From Letharia columbiana (lineage: Eukaryota; Ascomycota; Lecanoromycetes; Lecanorales; Parmeliaceae): a stretch of 64,000 bases of DNA. Shown piece by piece: positions 60,201 through 64,000 of the stretch; positions within the stretch are counted from its first letter, which is position 1, and each line of letters opens with the position of its first letter. The notes beneath the pieces are model-generated. The model did no database searches, was not told the origin of the DNA, and was given only the letters and a program-made list of their open reading frames with translations. Location: positions 593,001 through 657,000 of the forward strand of contig NW_023501064.1 of the NCBI RefSeq assembly GCF_014066305.1. Reading direction: 5' to 3'. The position numbers were made by a program, and so were the translations under genes.

Positions 60201-63190
60201 ACGTTGCCTCCGATGTTCTGCAGAGGAACGGTGAGCATCTTACCAGTCTCGTGGATCTGGATAATAGCATCTCAAACGCGTCGAGTTCGATTTTAGTAGC
60301 GATGCAGCGAATGCAAGGAATCTCCTCGACCCTCCCTTCCTCGATCGAGGACGCTACATGGCTAACACGTACTGACTCCTCGTTAGCGGCCAGCCTCAAA
60401 AACCTGTATTCCCGCGAGGTCAGTGGCCTGCTTCGAGAAGCCATGGATCAAATACAATACCTGAGCGCTGCGAATGATGGCGATATTCTCGCTGCAAGTG
60501 CGCTGTTTGCATTGGCATTGCCTATCGTCCAACAATTCCGCAGCATTTTGCAAACCTCGTTCAATCGATATGCTGAACTTCATCAAGCATTATGTAAGCT
60601 GTCCGATCAACTAGCGCATTCCTTCTCGCAAATCGTCCAAGAAGGCTTCTGTAGCCCAGCCGAGAACTCAGTCACAGAAGCTGGCAAGACCGACAAGCTT
60701 GAAGGTGGCACTGGTCTTGGGGAGGGCGAGGGCGCAGAAGATATCAGCAAGGACATTCAAGATAACGAGGATCTGTCCGAACTCGCGCAAGGCGTGGCAA
60801 ACGATAAAGAGAAGGAGGAGATCGAAGATCAAGAGGACGCAGTGGATATGGATCACGATGAATTGGAGGGTGAAATGGGAGATGTCTCCGATAAAGGCGA
60901 GGACGACGGGTCGGCAAGCGGGGGCGAAGAAAACGATATTGATGAGGAGACAGGAGATATAGACAACCTCGATCCCTCAGCTGTAGACGAAAAGCTTTGG
61001 GACGGGAAAGCTGAAGACACAGACAAAGAGAGGGAGGGGCCGAGAGCCAAAGGGAAAGCCGACAAAGATGAGCAGGTTGCTGATGACGCTACCGAACAAC
61101 GAGAGAGCGCCCAAGTGGAAGAGGGAGAAGAAGAAGACGATCAAGCCAGCCAGACCGGCCTAGAAGAGGCAGAAGAGGTTGCAATACAAGAGACAGAGAA
61201 AACGGATCCGCATGTTCAAGAAGGCCAGAATCTAGACTTACCTGAGGAAATGGATTTGGAAAATGTTGATAGGACAGACGGGGAGTCAGTGTCTGGGGAC
61301 AGCGACATGGAGGGTATGTCTGATATCGAACAAGAAGATGGCGAGGAGAAGGAAGCCGATGGCTTATCTGAGAGCAGCCAAGATAATGAGTCTGAGGAAA
61401 ACGTGAGAGTTGATGCGGACGCTCAAAACCAGCCAGGGGAGAACGCCAAAGACGATGATGATGTCGATGTCAATGGAATTGAAGAAGCTGGGTCTCCTGT
61501 CGACACGGAACCGGACGATGAGGAGCCAGCAGATGATCCCGGATTCCTCTACGACAGAACGGACAATCAAAACGTGGACCAACAAAATCCTGCGCCTAGC
61601 GATGCTATAGGTCTCGGGGAAGATGCTGACCAGAACGACACTGATGACCAAACGAGAGAAAACAAGGCACAAGGCAAAGATGGTGTCCAGGGAAACGCCA
61701 CAAGCACTGACGAGCCTCAGGCTGCGACGGAAGACGGCCAGCTGGGAGGAGTGGATAGGACGGAAGGTGGTCAAACAGAAGACGACAACCGAAACGAAAG
61801 CGGCGGTGGTCAGGCCTTCAAGAAGCTTGGGGATGCTCTCGAAAAGTGGCATCGGCACAATAGGCAGATTCAAGAGGCTCCTGAGGAAGAAGCGAATGCT
61901 CCGCCTCAGACTGACGTAGACATGGCAAATCAAGAATTCGAACATCTCCATGATGAAGAAGCTGGAGCAGACACGCAAGCTTTGGGTACTGCTTCGGATG
62001 ATCAGGTACGGGCTCTAGACAAAAAAGCTATGGATTCAGAAATGCACCACGAGCCCCGTGCTTTCCCTCCAGACAAGACAGATGAGGAGGATGCCATCGA
62101 GCACATTGAGAGGATGGAGGAGTATCCAACACAACCGGAGGCACACAAGCCGCAGGAGCAATCCGGAATGGGAGCTTTTGTCGCAAGCAGGAACGACTGC
62201 GGCCAGCCAAGTGATCAGCCTGGCACAGAGACCCTCGAAAAGGAAGAAGACGTTGATGTACTTGACAATGATCTCTCAAACACTCATCTTCAGCCTGCTT
62301 TTGAGGCATCACCACGCTCTGCAGAGGATGCTCGCCGCCTTTGGTCACACTACGAGAGTCTCACACGCGATCTGTCTCTTTCCCTTACAGAACAGTTGCG
62401 GCTAATCCTCGCGCCCACTCTTGCCACTAAAATGCGCGGAGACTTCCGCACCGGCAAGCGCCTCAACATCAAGCGTATAATTCCCTATATCGCCTCCCAA
62501 TACAAGCGGGACAAGATATGGATGCGTCGTTCCAGCCCATCAAAACGCAACTATCAGATCATGCTCGCCGTCGATGACAGTAAATCTATGGGTGAAAGTG
62601 GAAGCGGCCAATTAGCCTTCGAAACACTTGCGCTGGTCTCTCAAAGCCTGAGCATGCTAGAAGTCGGCGATATATGCGTTCTTGGCTTTGGAAACGAAGT
62701 TCATGTGGCCCATGAATTTGACAAAACCTTCTCCTCCGAAGCCGGCGCTCAGATTTTTCAACATTTTGGTTTTCAGCAAACAAAGACTAACGTAAGAAAG
62801 CTCGTCGCTGACTCGATCACCCTCTTCCGCGAAGCAAGACGTAAAGTATTCAACGCTGGCGCCGAACTCTGGCAACTCGAACTCATAATCAGCGATGGCG
62901 TCTGCGAAGATCATGAGACGATACGACGCCTGGTCCGCCAAGCTCAAGAAGAGCGCATTATGATCGTATTCGTAATTGTGGACGCGTTGTTGAAGGGAGA
63001 GTCGATTATGGATATGAAACAGGCGGTTTTTGAGCCCGATGTCATAGGGGAGACCAAGTTGAAGATTAAGCGGTACCTAGATGGGTTCCCTTTCGCGTAT
63101 TACCTCGTAGTGGGTGATGTGAGAGATTTACCCGGTGTACTTGCCCAAGCTTTGAGGCAATGGTTCGCTGAGGTTGTGGAAAGTGGGTGA
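48244..63190 (+). CDS. mdn1: Midasin (Rea1/Mdn1), giant AAA+ ATPase of 60S ribosome maturation
   Basis: Exons 48244-55470, 55533-55853 and 55904-63190 encode 4,944 residues, close to the roughly 4,910 of yeast. Six AAA+ modules each keep a Walker A: GSSGAGKT (about 307), GETGTGKT (647), GPTSSGKT (1083), GETGSGKT (1373), GSPGVGKT (1755) and GPSGSGKT (2065). A long helical linker follows from about 2300 to 4100, then a Asp/Glu-rich tail region at about 4110-4600, and a C-terminal MIDAS domain with intact DDSKS. The motor pulls Rsa4 and Ytm1 off pre-60S particles through the MIDAS domain in the nucleolus and nucleoplasm. Both introns fall within 434 bp near the middle. In the second, only the acceptor at 55903 gives a normal length (50 nt); a nearer AG at 55889 would make 35 nt. 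Confidence 0.97.
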
Positions 63191-63838
63191 GAGGTGTACG
63201 GTTTTTTACGGCAGGCACGATAGAGGTTGTATGACAAGCATTATCTTTGAGCAACACGCATTGTCTTCCCATGGATCCACAACTACTAGGCGGCTTCTCG
63301 TACTGATTTTCTTATTCAGATTGACTCTATCAATAGATCTACATTCGTGGAAAATTCTCTCTGTTACCTAGGCATGTCGGCGGCCAGACTGCGGACTACT
63401 CTGTTACTGATGTGAAGAGTGGTTTAGGTCCTTAGCTGAAACCTTCCTTCGTTTTGAGCAAAATACGTGAGCAAGATACCTGAGTCACCAAGGCCATTGG
63501 GACGTAGAAGTTTCTGATATCCGGTTCTTGGAGAAGGCCAAGGAAGAAGAGGCTGTCGCCAAGACTGGCTAGCCCCTGGGTCAAGTAAAAATATAAATTT
63601 TCATAACAATATGAGCCGGGCTATCAAATTTTCAGATGGGTTTTACCGTCAAGCCTCTAAACGGAGAGGCATAAAAGGCAGAAGACAGGGCTCTCTCCCT
63701 TTCTCTTTACACACTCCCACTCATACTCTTCCTCGCCATATAACTTCATAGCATACCTTTGCAAGAAGCTCTCCTCTTCACTCACATCACGTCTACCAGC
63801 ACTAAGATAATCAATAGTAACAAACAGCAGCCAGCAAG
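63191..63838. promoter_or_regulatory. MDN1 3' flank and promoter of the next gene
   Basis: A TATA-type ATAAAA lies at 63671-63676, followed by a CT-rich stretch (CTCTCTCCCTTTCTC) and an A-rich leader before the ATG at 63839, the usual arrangement of a strongly expressed fungal gene. No gene in the first 450 bp. Confidence 0.55.
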
Positions 63839-64000
63839 ATGTGGAAAATGGGTTCGACCTCAGATGCCCAGGATTCCTTGACCCAATTCCTCGGGAAGGA
63901 GCACTCCAGCTACTTCAATCAACGCCAGACAGTCTCACTGAGGGAAGTGAACAACCAAGAGTCGACCAGACATCCCACGAATAACCAGCCTTTATCCTTA
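63839..64000 (+). CDS. 5' end of an unidentified gene, cut by the right edge
   Basis: An open frame of 54 codons starts at ATG 63839 (MWKMGSTSDAQDSL) and has no stop before the edge. It is polar and rich in Ser, Gln, Asn and Thr with no signal peptide. The TATA box and CT-rich leader upstream support a real start; a second in-frame Met is at codon 4. Family unknown. Confidence 0.5.
   Translation, partial: MWKMGSTSDAQDSLTQFLGKEHSSYFNQRQTVSLREVNNQESTRHPTNNQPLSL

Noticed and set aside
61364..61978. 204-codon antisense frame over the acidic region of MDN1
   Set aside because: Long antisense frames are expected opposite Asp/Glu-rich codons.

Overview
The window is nuclear DNA of a filamentous ascomycete (Pezizomycotina). 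The evidence is short spliceosomal introns (mostly 48-113 nt) with CTAAC/CTGAC-type branch sites, conserved eukaryotic housekeeping genes, a type III polyketide synthase beside a cytochrome P450, and a small cysteine-rich secreted protein. The class is uncertain; Dothideomycetes is only an impression. I see no CRISPR array, insertion sequence, convincing tRNA or rRNA, or intact transposon. I recognise 18 intact or edge-truncated genes by family or fold and rebuilt the exons by matching splice sites to reading phase. Every multi-exon model listed as intact sums to a multiple of three.

Left part (1-21.3 kb): the start of an OMA1-type mitochondrial metalloprotease (-, cut by the left edge); a RING-PH-VWA protein resembling the Far1/Ste5 pheromone-pathway scaffold (-); a gene-poor tract of about 6 kb with one possible gene relic; an F-box/WD40 SCF receptor of Cdc4 type (-); a four-helix membrane protein (+); the chaperonin subunit CCT8 (-); and, head to head with it, a membrane-associated methyltransferase-like gene (+) that seems to carry a one-base insertion.

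Middle (21.4-45 kb): a divergently transcribed type III PKS and P450 share a 498-bp promoter and look like a minimal secondary-metabolite locus. Then come a hypothetical basic protein, a first APH-fold kinase-like gene (+), pyrroline-5-carboxylate reductase (+), an INO80-type coiled-coil subunit (+), an RMD1/RMD8 (DUF155) membrane protein (-) and Utp16 (-). An accessory-looking tract follows with a signal-peptide-bearing, ten-cysteine protein, a second related cysteine-rich frame that has lost its start and signal, an inverted paralogue of the APH gene (-), a frameshifted hypothetical gene (-), and the CTD-kinase subunit Ctk3 (+).

Right part (45-64 kb): a CLC chloride transporter or channel (-) is head to head with the giant AAA+ ribosome-maturation ATPase midasin (MDN1, +, 4,944 residues, 14.9 kb). 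The 5' end of an unidentified gene runs off the right edge. Utp16 (small-subunit processome) and MDN1 (60S maturation) are both ribosome-biogenesis genes but are not adjacent. The most unusual observations are the methyltransferase frameshift, the PKS/P450 pair with a CGG-N2-CCG palindrome in its shared promoter, the degenerating cysteine-rich paralogue, the CLC glutamine at the proton-glutamate position, and two likely GC-AG introns.
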